Shown here: piece after piece, positions 31,588 to 43,190 of the stretch
Layout: every line of letters begins with the position of its first letter
Numbering within the stretch: position 1 is the first letter of the stretch
Assembly: GCF_036884655.1 (NCBI RefSeq)
Contig: NC_088342.1
Location: 13,637,001 to 13,701,000, forward strand
Length of the DNA: 64,000 nt
Source: Musa acuminata AAA Group
Taxonomy: Eukaryota > Streptophyta > Magnoliopsida > Zingiberales > Musaceae
Reading direction: 5' to 3'
Program-made: the position numbers and the translations under genes
Notes under the pieces: generated by a model
What the model was told of the DNA's origin: nothing
What the model saw: the letters and a program-made list of their open reading frames with translations, nothing else
Database searches by the model: none

Positions 31588-33371
31588 ATGACAATAACAA
31601 AGATTGTTGTCAAGAAATTTGATAGAAATGTCAACTTCAGCTTGTGAACATTCCAGATGGTATATCAAAGAAAGATCTTACGGGTATGGATAAAAAGGCC
31701 CGATCAAGCATTATTCTAAATCTCTGTAACGAGAGGACAAACTTAAAGCCTTGTATATGAAGAGGATAGTGGAGAATCGTCTCTACTTGAAGTAAAGTTT
31801 GTATATGCTTCGGATGATTGAAGGTACATATATGCTCTCACATCTTGATAAATTTGATTCCTTGGTTATGGATTTGGAGAATATAGATGCAAAAATTGAT
31901 GTTGAGGATAAGGCCCTGTTACTTTTGTGTTCTCTTCCCCAATCTTTTAAGCATTTTCGTGATACTATGATTTATGGAAAAGAAATAATTTCGTATCAGG
32001 AAATTAAATCTGTACTAAAATCTAAGGAGCAAATAGACAGGGATATCACTGGGGAAAGTAAAGAGAATCAAGCTGAAAGTCTGATTGTTAGGGGTAGAAC
32101 GGATAAAAGGAAATTTGACAATAGTAGATCTAAACCCAGACATAGAAATTTGGAGTACAAATATTATCATAAAATAGGGCACATTAAGGCTGATTGCTTT
32201 AAATTAAAAAATAAATTAAAGCAAAAGGAAAAAATTGTTGAGAAAACTACTGAGTCCGCTGAAGCTAGTGTAGTAGCTAATGAGAATGTTGAAAATATTT
32301 TCTTTGCTACTGATGACAAGACAAGGTCTAAAAATGAATGGATTTTAGATTTAGGTTATTCTTATCACATGTGTCCCAATAGAGATTTATTTTCAACATA
32401 TGAATCTTGTAATGGTGGAATTGTTTTGATGGGCAATAATGCAGTATGTGATATTGTTGGTAGAGGAACAATTCGAATTAAAATACATAATGGTATTGTG
32501 AGGACGCTCACTAATGTTAGATATATTCCTGATTTAAAAAAGAATCTTATTTCTTTAGACACCCTTGAGGCTCTTGGGTGTAAATACGCAGCTGAAGGTG
32601 GAGTTATGAAAGTTTCTAGAAGTGTCATTATTGTTATGAAAGCTTGTAGGTCTGGTAGCTTGTATATTTTGCAGGGAACTACTGTCACAGGCTCAATTGC
32701 AGTCTCGTCATCATCATTATCTGATTCTGACATCATCAAATTATGGCATATACGTTTGGGTCATATGAGTGAAAAATGTTTGAGCATATTGAGTAAAAGG
32801 GGTCTTCTTTGTGGATAGAGTATTGGGCCATTGGATTTTTGTGAACACTATATTTTTGGAAAGCAAAAAAGAATCAACTTCAATTCTCTAGCAATTCACA
32901 AAACGAAAGGTACTCGTAACTATATTCATTCAGACCTTTGGGGTCCAACTCATGTTCAATCTAAGGGTGGTGCTAGGTATATGTTGACTTTCATTGATGA
33001 TTATTCCAGGAACGTTTGGGTTTATTTTTTAAAGCATAAAAATGATATTTTTCTAACCTTTAAATAATGGAAGGCTTTGATTGAGAAGCAAACGGGTAAA
33101 CAAATTAAGCAGCTTCGAACAGATAATGGCATAGAATTTTGTAAAGGTGACTTTGATGAATTCTACAAAAATGAAGGAATAGTTCGGCATCGTACTATTA
33201 GGATGACGCCTCAACAAAATAGTGTGGCTGAACGTATGAATAGAACACTCTTGGAGAGAGCAAGGTGTATGATCTCAAATACAGGGTTGACAAAGGACTT
33301 TTGGGCAGAGGCAATTAATATGGCATGTTACGTTGTCAACCGCGCTCCATCTACGACACTTAACTATAAAA
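31588..33371 (+). pseudogene. gag, protease and integrase (5' part) of Tnt-D
   Basis: A broken start at 31588-31798 is followed by a 339-codon stretch (31799-32818) with the gag C-half ([16 protein letters not shown]), a zinc knuckle with lost cysteines ([14 protein letters not shown]) and the protease site [14 protein letters not shown], where DSG has become DLG. It continues to GAG-pre-integrase ([14 protein letters not shown]) and a TAG at 32816. Integrase goes on at 32831-33067 (YIHSDLWGPT) and 33077-33371 (QLRTDNGIEF, SVAERMNRT), so all three catalytic residues are visible but split by a TAA at 33065. Cop2 is inserted in the codon run after RAPSTTLNYK. Confidence 0.87.
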
Positions 33372-34875
33372 TGCTAGTCATAGGTGCCCAGCAAGCCAAT
33401 CACGTGAGTGATAGCACGTGTAACTTGATACAGAATCATTTTGCTTATTATATTTTGGCGTATATCACTTTATAACTATTGCATATGTGCATATATATAT
33501 ATATATATATATTGTGATGTCCTTAGATTTGTGCAATGGGAATCGGATCGTGTTGAGATTACGGTAATGAGATCGATTCACCTTTAAACACATATCCTAA
33601 ATAATCCCGGTCATAGGTTACTCGAGAGGGACATCGTGATAACCGGACAGACTGGTGTGCTGTATACCCGTCCATATGATAGATGCAGCTGGTCTCATAG
33701 CTGCTCGTGTAGGGACACTAGGGATACAATACAGGTGCTCATTGGAGAATGAGTTCACTGATTGATCCACTTGCGGAATGCTGGATGGTTGATGATGCCT
33801 TATTGTCATACAGCGATTCCGTAGTCCTAGTGGTGTATCTGGTCCTTAGACTTGAGACACCAAGGATGTCCTATATGAGTGCTCCACTCTTTGATACCAG
33901 ACTTATAGGTTTAGCAATCCCAGATCTAGTACAGCTGGTCATTGGGAGTGGTAGTCGACCTTACGAGGGCTATTGAGTGTCGATAGAGGATCATCCACTC
34001 TCGGCGTCATGAGAGGAATATCCCATGTGTTCTTGCTCAGACAAATCCCTAGCCAGGGTCATTCGGGTTGAGAGAGAAAGAGTTCTCCGGAAGAATCCGA
34101 TTAGAGCGAGACTCGAGTAGAAACTGTATGGGTCTGACAACACCATGCTCGATATACGGTCTCTGAGATATTAGATGGATGAGGGACTATAGGTACACGG
34201 TAACTAAGGACAGATAGGTCCAATGGATTGGATTCCCCTGTATCGTTTGGGGACTACGGCGTAGTGGCCTAGTACGTCCGTAGTCGATGAGTCGAGTGAA
34301 TTATTACAAAGATAATAATTCACTAAGTTAGAAGGAGTTCTGACATGTATGACTCACGGCCAGCTCGATATTGGGCCTAGAGGGTCACACACATATGGTA
34401 GGCATTGCGATGAGTAGAGGTTCGGATATGAGATATCCGACGGAGCCCTTGTCTTATTAGATGCAGATCTAATATCCACTAGGGGAGGACCCATTAGGGT
34501 TTGACAGGGGACCTCTATAAATAGGAGGGATTCAGAGCCTCATAGGCTAGAGCCTTTGCTTGCCTTTCCTATTCTCCTCTCCCTCTCCACCTCAAAGCAG
34601 GCCTGGATTTTGAGGAGCGTCGTCAAAACCCTACTATGTGGATCACCGCTAGAGAGGAGGACGCTTGACCTCCTTCACCCTCTCTTAAGGATCTGTAAGG
34701 AAACAGGGATATACGATCTCCCTAGGTAACACAATCTACTCTATACGCAGTTTTAAGTTTCGCGGATTTTGCACACCAATTTTCGCACGACGACGAACAT
34801 CTCTTTAGTAATCGGGGATTTTGTTTTCTTGTTCTTCCGCTGCGCATATGTTGTCGCCCACAAGATTTTCCAACA
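33372..34875 (+). repeat. 5' LTR of Cop2
   Basis: 1504 bp, TGCTAGTCATAGG to TTTTCCAACA. Slightly longer than its siblings because of an (AT)n run at about 33490-33513. TATA at 34514-34522. Confidence 0.95.
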
Positions 34876-34876
34876 G

Positions 34877-34888
34877 TGGTATCAGAGC
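34877..34888 (+). promoter_or_regulatory. Primer-binding site of Cop2
   Basis: TGGTATCAGAGC one base after the LTR. Confidence 0.9.
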
Positions 34889-36099
34889 CAGGTTGTTCGT
34901 GCGAATGATTGGTTTTGAACTGCGTGTGTTGTGTTTAGGAAGAATTTTGACGTCAAAATTGTTGACGCAAAAACAAGGAAGGGCAGCAACAGTTGCTGCC
35001 CTCGATCTACGTACGTGCAGCGCAGCCGAAGGCAGGCAGCACAGGGGCTGCGTCTGCAGCAGTCGGCCGGCAGCCTGCTTGCAGCAGGCTTGCGTCCGAC
35101 GGGGCTGGCAGCCCGCGGGCAGAGGCGCCGCAGGGCAGCGACGCTTGCCGCCGTAGGGCAGCGACGCTTACCGCCTCTGCTTCCGCGGGCGAAACCCCCC
35201 CCCCCCCCCCCTACAGGGGCGGCCGTCGGCGGGACAGCACCGCCTGCGGGCGTTGCCCCACCAGCAACGCCCTCGCCGCGCCACATAGGCTACCGCCAGC
35301 AGGGTGGCAGCGGCGGCAGTAGTAAGAGGGAATTAGGGTTTTGGGCAAAAAGACAGTTTTCCCCTTATGAATTTGAGAAATTCTAGTTTCTGTCTTTTAT
35401 CCAAATTACGAAAATACCCTTAGGAATTGAGAAATTCCCTATGTGTCCTTGATTTCAGAAAATATTAATTAATTAAAAGGTTTAGTTGATTATTATTTTT
35501 ATTATTATCTAGTAGTCCTACATTATGATGAATATTTATACATGTGATGTATGATGTGTGGACGGATAATCATGGACTGTGTGATGTGTGTACTTGTGAT
35601 TATTATTATTGAGGTTTGCGAGCCTCCATTATATTTCTCGTTTATTGTCGGGCCTGCGTGCCTATGATTAAGTTGTAATCACATGAGGAGGCGCAGCGGG
35701 AGCGTGGATGCAATAGCGGGAACCACGAGACGGACGATCGTGATGCATGAAGATGCATCAAGATGTCGACGGAACCGACGAGGACGAGATGAACAATCAT
35801 AGGGCATGGAGATGCACCGTTGCACACATAGATCTTGATGTGAGTGATTAGGCCTACTGGCTCGGGCCTAATCATATTAAGTTATGATCCATGATCATCT
35901 AGTGTGATTGCTTCTACACATACTAGATATGTATATATATTTGCATGCGATGTAGATATATATTAAATATGTATATGTGTGACATGTCATATTAGGAGAC
36001 CAAATCATAGAAACATCTCTCGATAATATTAAGTCGGTAAACGTGAGGCAATTAGATTGACCCACGTGGCCTTCCATCGTTATGAGTAGGAACCGATTC

Positions 36100-36432
36100 C
36101 CGGTGTAGGTTGAGTTGGTCGAGTCCCTCGAGACTCACCTATATCGCGATTCGTTATCTTGCTTACGACATAGAGATGTCACCGGTGACCTGAGGGCATA
36201 GTATGCTTGGTCGAGTCCCTCGAGGGTATATCATCAAATCAGACTCATATTGTAACGAAGGTGTTGACTTAACCGAGCATCATGGTTGGTCGAGTCCCTC
36301 GAGGCCATGGTGATTCGGAGGCCGAACAGGACGGGAATCACAAGGAGTTGTGATCGGCAAGAGTTGCCTACCTTTTAGACTTAGTGTGATTGGTCGAGTC
36401 CCTCGAGGTTACACTAAGACGCTGATTGGATC
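36100..36432 (+). repeat. Four-hairpin array of Cop2
   Basis: TTGGTCGAGTCCCTCGAG at 36115, 36207, 36286 and 36390, all four perfect here. Spacings of 92, 79 and 104 are identical to Cop1. Lower stems remain paired, with two substitutions in hairpin 2 (ATAGTATGC), one giving a G-T wobble and one an A-C mismatch. Confidence 0.8.
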
Positions 36433-36603
36433 CTGATCCCCACTAGAAGTCTGCCGGAGGCTTCCGTTTCATGTGCTGAGGGTGTCGCGTGACTCGTTAG
36501 TAAAATAGTTGGAGCATATTAAGATAGAAGTTCATATCTTGATAGTTTATTTCTTACAAAATCTGCATGTTATTCATTTCTGCTGCATCTTTATTTTCAG
36601 AAA

Positions 36604-37464
36604 ATGTCGTTTTCAAATCCCTTACGTGGCATACTTGATGTCAACCGCCTCACTGGTCCAAATTATACGGATTAGCTCTATAATTTGAGAATTGTTCTCA
36701 TAGCGGAGAAAATAGTGTACATCCTTGATACAGTGATGCCTACGCCTGAAGAAGGGGCAAACGAGGATGAGATCGCTCGCTACGTGAAGTACATTGATGA
36801 CTCCACTCTTGCTCAGTACTATATGTTGGGCTCTATGACTCCTGAGTTATAGAGACAACATGAAAAGATGGATGCCAGATCCATTCTCCTACATGTCCGC
36901 AAATTGTTTGAGGAACAGGGAAGGACTCAGCGATATGAGATATCCAAGAGCCTCTTCCGCGCTAGGATGACTGAGGGGACACCGGTTCATAACCATATCC
37001 TAAAGATGATTGAGTAGATAGAGAAACTCACAAGTCTAGGAATGGTCCTAGAGGATAACTTGTGTGTGGACATTGTGCTTCAGTCCCTACCAGATTCCTT
37101 TTCACAGTTAATAATGAATTTTAATATGAACAAGCTTGAGGTGACTCTCCCAGAGCTCCTCAATATGTTGAGGGAGGCAGAGAGTACTATTAAGAAAGAG
37201 AAGCCAGTTCTCTACACTGGTGAGACTAGAAAGAAAAGGAAAGCAGAAAGGTCCCTTAAGAAGGGAAAGGGCAAGAGCAGACCAGGTAAAGCAAAGGTTG
37301 CTAAGAAAGACCCAGCAAAGGACAAAGGCCAGTGCTTCCACTATGGTAAAGATGGGCACTGGAAGAGGAACTGCAAAAGAGTACCTTGTAGAAAGGGCGA
37401 AATAGAAGCTTGGAGAAGCTTTAGGTACATTCATGATAAATCTCCAATTGTCAGATTTTTGTGA
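36604..37464 (+). pseudogene. gag of Cop2 with three premature TAG codons
   Basis: ATG at 36604 (MSFSNPLRGILDVNRL). In-frame TAGs at 36673-36675 (TGG in Cop1), 36850-36852 (CAG in Cop1) and 37015-37017 (TGG in Cop1), all transitions. The C-terminal part from 37042 is open ([20 protein letters not shown]; knuckle [14 protein letters not shown] with one cysteine lost) and is then frameshifted ([10 protein letters not shown] against [10 protein letters not shown] in Cop1). Confidence 0.87.
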
Positions 37465-37609
37465 TAGTGCATTGGTCTTAGATACCAGTATTGCTTATCA
37501 CATCTACAATTTATTGTAAATTCTAGCAAAGCCGAGGGGAGATTGACGAGAGGAATATTGCATAAAGGTTTGTTTATGCAAGACACTACTCCACATATCA
37601 TGAATGTAA
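37465..37609 (+). pseudogene. Collapsed protease segment of Cop2
   Basis: Same shortened stretch as in Cop1, with stops in all frames and no protease active site. Shared with Cop1, so the loss predates both insertions. Confidence 0.6.
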
Positions 37610-40259
37610 GTGTCTAAGAGGAAACGAGATGAGGTGAACGGTGCATACCTATGGCATTATAGGCTAGGTCACATCCATGAGAGAATGATTCAAAAGTTGC
37701 TAAATGATGGATATCTAGATCCATTCGACTATGAGTTATATGCAACTTGCGAGCCTTGCCTTCGTGGAAAAACTGACCAACTCTCCATTTAGTGGAACTG
37801 GAGAGAGAGCCACTGAGTTGTTGGAACTCATACATAGTGATGTATGTAGACCCATGTTAACTCATGCCACTGGTGGTTACTCCTACTTCATTACCTTTAC
37901 TGATGATTTCTCAAGGTATGGATATGTGTACTTAATGAAGTACAAGTCCGAGGCTTTTGAGAAAATTAGAGAGTATAAGAATGAGGTGGAGAACCAGACG
38001 GGAAAGAGTATCAAAACTCTTCGATCAGATCGAGGAGGTGAGTACTTAAGTACAGAGTTTACTCAGTTCCTCAAGGAACATGAGATATTATCCCAATGGA
38101 CACCTCCTTATACACCTCAGCTCAATGGTGTCTCTGAAAGGAGAAATTGTACGTTATTAGATATGGTACGGTCCATGATGAGTTTCGCTGACCTACCCAT
38201 CTCATTCTGGGGATATGCCCTAGAAACTGCAGCTTACCTTCTGAACAGAGTTCCAACTAAGTCGGTAGTGTCTACACCATATGAGATATGGAAAGGGAAA
38301 AAGCCTGATCTTAAGATTGTTAAGATTTGGGGCTGCCCTGCCCATGTTAAAAGACACAACCCCGATAAGTTAGAATCAAGGACAGAGCGATGCAAATTTG
38401 TGGGATACCCCAAGAAAACTTGTGGGTATTATTTCTATCATCTCGAGGACCAAAAGGTCTTTGTAGCTAAGAGAGCAGTGTTCCTTGAGAAGGAACACAT
38501 TCTTGGTGGAGACAATGGGAGAATGATAGAGTTGAGTGAGGTTGGAGAACCAAGCTCAAGCACCACTCTACAGCCCGAGTCTGTTCAGGTACCTAACACA
38601 CAAGTTTCAACTTTACGCAGGTCTGATAGAGTATCCCATCCTCCTGAAGGATATGTGGGACATATTAGAGGAGAGGATGTTGAGGATATTGATCCTCAGA
38701 CCTACGAGTAGGCTATTATGAGTATAGACTCCGGGAAGTGGCAAGAAGCCATGAATTCTAAGATGGATTCTATGTACTCTAATAAGGTTTGGAACCTAGT
38801 TGATGCACTCGAAGGTATTGTGCCCATCGGTTGCAAGTGGATCTTTAAGAAAAAGATCGGAGTAGATGGAAAGGTAGAGACCTATAAAGCAAGGCTAGTG
38901 GCTAAGGGGTATCGTCAAAGGCAAGGTGTTGACTACGATGAAACCTTCTCACCCGTAGCAATGCTAAAATCCATCAGAATTCTATTGGCTATTGCAGCGC
39001 ACTATGATTATGAGATCTGGCAGATGGATGTGAAAACTGCATTCCTCAACGGGAACCTCGAGGAGGAGGTGTATATGATGCAACCTGAGGGATTCGTGTC
39101 CAAGAACTGCCCAGATAAGGTGTGTAGGTTGCTTAGATCCATTTATGGATTAAAGTAAGCTTCCCGAAGTTGGAACATAAGATTTGATGAGGCAATCAGA
39201 TCTTATGACTTCGTTAAGAACGAAGATGAGCCTTGTGTGTACAGAAAGGTAAGTGGAAGCGCTATCACCTTTTTGGTGTTATATGTGGATGACATCCTGA
39301 TCATTGGGAATGACGTAGGAATGCTATCCACAGTAAAGGCTTGGTTATCTAGACACTTCTCCATGAAGGACTTAGGGGAAGCATCCTATATCTTGGGGAT
39401 TAGAATCTATAGAGATAGATCCAAGAGGATGCTTGGCTTGTCCCAATCCAGATACATAGAAACCATTGTCAAAGGGTTTGGTATGGAAAATTCCAAGAGA
39501 GGTCTCATACCGATGAGACATGGGATATCGCTTTCTACGAGTATGTCCCCAAAGACTCCAGAAAAAAGGGCGAAAATGAATATGATACCTTATGCCTCAG
39601 CAATAGGGTTTATCATGTATGCCATGCTATGTACTAGGCCTGATATAGCGCATGCTCTGAGTGTCACGAGCAGGTATCAGGCGGATCCAGGTTTGGAGCA
39701 TTGGAAAGCAGTAAAGTGTATCCTTAAGTACTTGAGAAGGACTAAGGATCTTTTACTAGTATATGGAGGTAATAGCCTTAAGGTTGAAGGCTACACTGAC
39801 TCAAGTTTTCAGTCTGATGTCGATGATAGCAAGTCAAATTCAGGGTATGTGTACACCTTGAATGGAGGAGCAGTGTGCTGGAAGAGTTCCAAGCAAGATA
39901 CTACTGCTGACTCGACCACAGAGGCGGAGTACATTGCTGCATCAGATGCAGCAAAGGAGGGAGTTTGGTTGAGGAAGTTCATTACAGATTTGGGAGTCGT
40001 TCCGGATAGCGAGAAGTCGACTTCCTTATATTGTGACAAATATGGGACGATTACTCAAATAAGGGAACCCGGGTCTCATCAGAAGTGTTCTAAGGAGGTT
40101 CCAGCTTATCAGAGAGATCGTAACCCGAGGAGATGTAGCAGTGGAAGAGTTTCATCCGAAGATAACATTGCAGATCCACTAATAAAGCCGTTGTCTCAGA
40201 TTGTCTTTGAGTGTCACAGGGGTCTGATGGGGATCAGACACATAGGTGATTGGCTTTAG
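37610..40259 (+). pseudogene. pol of Cop2: integrase, reverse transcriptase, RNase H
   Basis: 37610-37792 holds GAG-pre-integrase (WHYRLGHIHERM, CEPCLRGK) and shifts frame at the integrase start. 37731-38711 holds the core with LIHSDVCRPM, TLRSDRGGEY and the intact glutamate (NGVSERRNC). Stops: TAG 38709-38711 and TAA 39156-39158 (CAA in Cop1). RT reads QMDVKTAFLNG and YVDDILIIGND; RNase H reads EGYTDSSFQ and DSTTEAEYIAAS. Near the end SHQKCSKEVPAYQRD is out of phase with the expected family sequence, as in Cop1, then the frame recovers to GDWL and TAG at 40257-40259. Confidence 0.9.
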
Positions 40260-40273
40260 GTCAAGTGGGAGAT

Positions 40274-41763
40274 TGCTAGTCATAGGTGCCCAACAAGCCA
40301 ATCACGTGAGTGATGGCACGTGTGACTTGATATAGAATCTTTTTGCTTATTATATTTTGGCGTATATCACTTTATAACTATTGCATATGTGCATATATAT
40401 ATATTGTGATGTCCTTGGATTTGTGCAATGGGAATCGGATCGTGATGAGATCACGATAATGAGATCGATTCACCTTTAAACACATATCCTAAATAATCCT
40501 GGTCATAGGTTACTCGAGAGGGACATCGTGATAATCGGACAGACTGGTGTGCTGTATACCCGTCCATATGATGGATGCAGCTGGTCTCATAGCTGCTCGT
40601 GTAGGGACACTAAGGATACAGTACAGGTGCTCATTGGAGAATGAGTTCACTGATTGATCCACTTACGGAATGCTGGATGGTTGATGATGCCTTATTGTTA
40701 GACAGCGATTCCGTAGTCCTAGTGGTGTATCTGGTCCTTAGACTTGAGACACCAAGGATGTCCTGTATGAGTGCTCCGCTCTTTGATACCAGACTTATAG
40801 GTTTGGCTATCCCAGATCTAGTACAACTGGTCATTGGGAATGGTAGTCGACCTTACGAGGGCTATTGAGTGTCGATAGAGGATCATCCACTCTCGGCGTC
40901 ATGAGAGGAATATCCCATGTGTTCTTGCTCAGACAAATCCCTGGCCAGGGTCATTTGGGTTGAGAGGAAAAAAGTTCTCCGGGAGACTCCGATTAGAGCG
41001 AGACTCGAGTAGAAACCGTGTGGGTCTGACAACACCATGCTCGATATACGGTCTCTGAGATATTAGATGGATGAGGGACTATAGGTACATGGTAATTGAG
41101 GACAGACAGGTCCAATGGATTTCCCTGTATCGTTTGGGGACTACGGCGTAGTGGCCTAGTATATCCGTAGTTGATGAGTCGAGTGAATTATTACAAAGAT
41201 AATAATTCACTGAGTTAGAAGGAGTTCTGACAGGTATGACTCACGGCCAACTCGATATTGGGCCTAGAGGGTCACACACATATGGTAGGCATTGCGATGA
41301 GTAGAGGTTCGGATATGAGATATCCGACGGAGCCCTTATCTTATTGGATGCAGATCCAATATCCACTAGGGGAGGACCCATTAGGGTTTGACAGGGGACC
41401 TCTATAAATAGGAGGGATTCAGAGCCTCATAGGCTAGAGCCTTTGCTTGCCTTTCCTATTCTCCTCTCTCTCTCCACCTCAGAGCAGGCCTGGAGTTTTG
41501 AGGAGCGTCGTCGCAACCCTACTGTGTGGATCACCGCTAGAGAGGAGGACGCTTGACCTCCTTCACCCTCTCCTAAGGATCTGCAAAGAAACAGGGATAT
41601 ACGATCTCCCTAGGTAACACAATCTACTCTATATGCAGTTTTAAGTTTCGCGGATTTTGCGCACCAATCTTCGCACGACGACGAACATCTCTTTGGGAAT
41701 CGGGGATTTTGTTTTCTTGTTCTTCCGCTGCGCATATGATGCCGCCCCCAAGATTTCCCAACA
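40274..41763 (+). repeat. 3' LTR of Cop2
   Basis: 1490 bp, TGCTAGTCATAGG to TTTCCCAACA, preceded by the AAGTGGGAGAT polypurine tract and followed by TAAAA. TATA at 41402-41410. Confidence 0.95.
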
Positions 41764-42450
41764 TAAAACTCCAGAGGAAGTTTGATCAGGTGCTCCTGCT
41801 AATTACTCTGATTTAAAAATTTTTGGGTGTCCAGCATACATGCATGTAAATGAAGGTAAATTAGAGCCTCGAGCGAAAAAGTATATTTTCCTTGGTTATG
41901 CTTCTGGGGTGAAAGGATATAGATTATGGTGTTCTGATCCTAAATCCCCAAATTAATAATCAGTAGAGATGTTACTTTTGATGAATTGTCTATTTTATCT
42001 TCCAAAGAGGAATTTACTAGTTGTACAAATGATAATGCACAGAAGCAGGTGGAGCTTGAGATTAGTAGTTCAGATTCTTTTAAGTCGAACTCTTCTACTC
42101 AAAGAATGCCAGTAGATGGTCCTGAGTCTACTAACGAAGATGATCTAGAGTAAGAGCAATATTCCATAGCCAAGGATAGACCATGGAGAGATATTCGACC
42201 ACCACAAAGATATGCAAATTTTGTTGCATACGCTTTGTCTGTTGCAGAAGAAACAAGTGAAGTTGGTGAGCCTACTACCTACTCAGATGCAGTTTCTTAT
42301 GATAATTCCGCTAAGTGGTTGATTGCGATGAATGAAGAAATTGAATCTCTCCATCGGAATAGAACTTGGGATCTTATGAAGCCGCCTTCGGGTACAAAAT
42401 TCATACGAAGGACAATCCAACTGATATGCTTACGAAGCCTCTTCTAGTTT
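41764..42450 (+). pseudogene. Remaining pol of Tnt-D: integrase tail, RT entry, RNase H end
   Basis: Reads TPEEV, then YSDLKIFGCPAYMHVNEGKL, KYIFLGYASGVKGYRLW, a linker, then RPWRDIRPPQRY and WLIAMNEEIESLHRNRTWDLMKPPSGTK. It then switches frame directly to IHTKDNPTDMLTKPLL, the C-terminal RNase H motif. The entire RT palm with its YVDD and most of RNase H are therefore deleted at about 42398. Several stops (about 41957, 42152) also break the linker. Confidence 0.85.
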
Positions 42451-42563
42451 ACAAGTTCAAGTAGTGCTTGGACTTGGTTGGTGTTCATTGTTGGTGATTG
42501 CCCATTGGGGCTTTTGTGAAGAAGGTGGAGCAAGTTTTATTGGGATATGCCAAGGTGGAGATT

Positions 42564-42976
42564 TGTTAGTTTGACAAGTCCCACATAGTCCCACATCAGG
42601 AAAATCAAGTTTGGTATCTCTTGTTTAAACTATAAATAAGGGCCTAGGCTTTGAAGTCAAAGGCATCACAAGAAAAACCTAAGTGTTTGCTTTGGGTTTA
42701 AGTCCACACTTAGTTAAATAGTTTGGGCTTATAGTTTGGGTTTTTCTTGTTTAACAGATTCGGGTGTTTTATGACCTAGGAACATCTTCCTAAGGTATTT
42801 ATAATAGTCCCTCTTTTATGGTAGTGATTTGCTTCTCATTCGTCCGTGGATGTAGGTCAATTGACTGAACCACGTAAATCTGGTATTCTTGTCGCTTCTT
42901 TTATTTTTCTGTTTTATTGTCTTTGTTGGGTTGCCAAAATTATCCTTTGGTAAATTTTATGGGGATAGCTCTAACA
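42564..42976 (+). repeat. 3' LTR of Tnt-D
   Basis: 413 bp, TGTTAGTTTGACAAG to GCTCTAACA, after purine tract AAGGTGGAGATT (42552-42563). TATA at 42631-42638. Confidence 0.85.
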
Positions 42977-43190
42977 CAATATAACTGATACATAAAAATT
43001 AGAGACAATCTGCATAGACTCATATGACATAAGATTTATTGGCATAGAAAGACCAATATCATGGATTGTTGATGCAAGAATCACATTTGACACAATGGGT
43101 GCAGAAGTCGTTGAGATAGAGAGGCCAATATCACATGCAACTAGTACAGAAGTAGAGAAGTAGCGGAGGGGATCTTCATCCACAGGTGAG
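42977..43190 (-). other. Short frame with repeated DIGLS motif at the Tnt-D insertion site
   Basis: A 70-codon - strand frame holds ACDIGLSIS and IHDIGLSMP about 70 bp apart. Beyond Tnt-D the - strand at 31226-31130 reads SDIGLPTRH. The three copies suggest Tnt-D landed in a short tandem repeat, perhaps coding. I do not recognise the protein. It could be a degenerate gene or another transposon. Confidence 0.3.

Larger units (their letters stand above)
34876..36603 (+). other. Long structured leader of Cop2
   Basis: Same modules as the Cop1 leader: GGGCAGCAAC palindrome near 34980, GC-rich block with a 19-C run near 35197-35215, AT-rich block, small GAGG...CCTC hairpin near 35610, 11-bp hairpin 35844-35875, four-hairpin array 36100-36432. 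The GC-rich block differs from Cop1 by indels of non-multiples of three, which argues against coding. Confidence 0.75.
33372..41763 (+). mobile_element. Ty1/copia retrotransposon Cop2, complete with target duplications, inserted in Tnt-D
   Basis: LTRs 33372-34875 and 40274-41763, TG...CA ends, flanked by TAAAA (33367-33371 and 41764-41768). Removing it restores the Tnt-D reading (NYK then TPEEV). Same family and layout as Cop1. Confidence 0.96.
31227..42976 (+). mobile_element. TNT1-like Ty1/copia element (Tnt-D), interrupted by Cop2 and lacking RT
   Basis: Left LTR 31227-31557 (3' end deleted), gag/protease/integrase 31588-33371, Cop2 insertion, remaining pol 41764-42450, polypurine tract 42552-42563, right LTR 42564-42976. 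Protein motifs ([38 protein letters not shown]) match the TNT1/Tork class. The 5 bp next to the LTRs (GATAT left, CAATA right) do not match, so either boundary or history is more complex. Confidence 0.88.
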
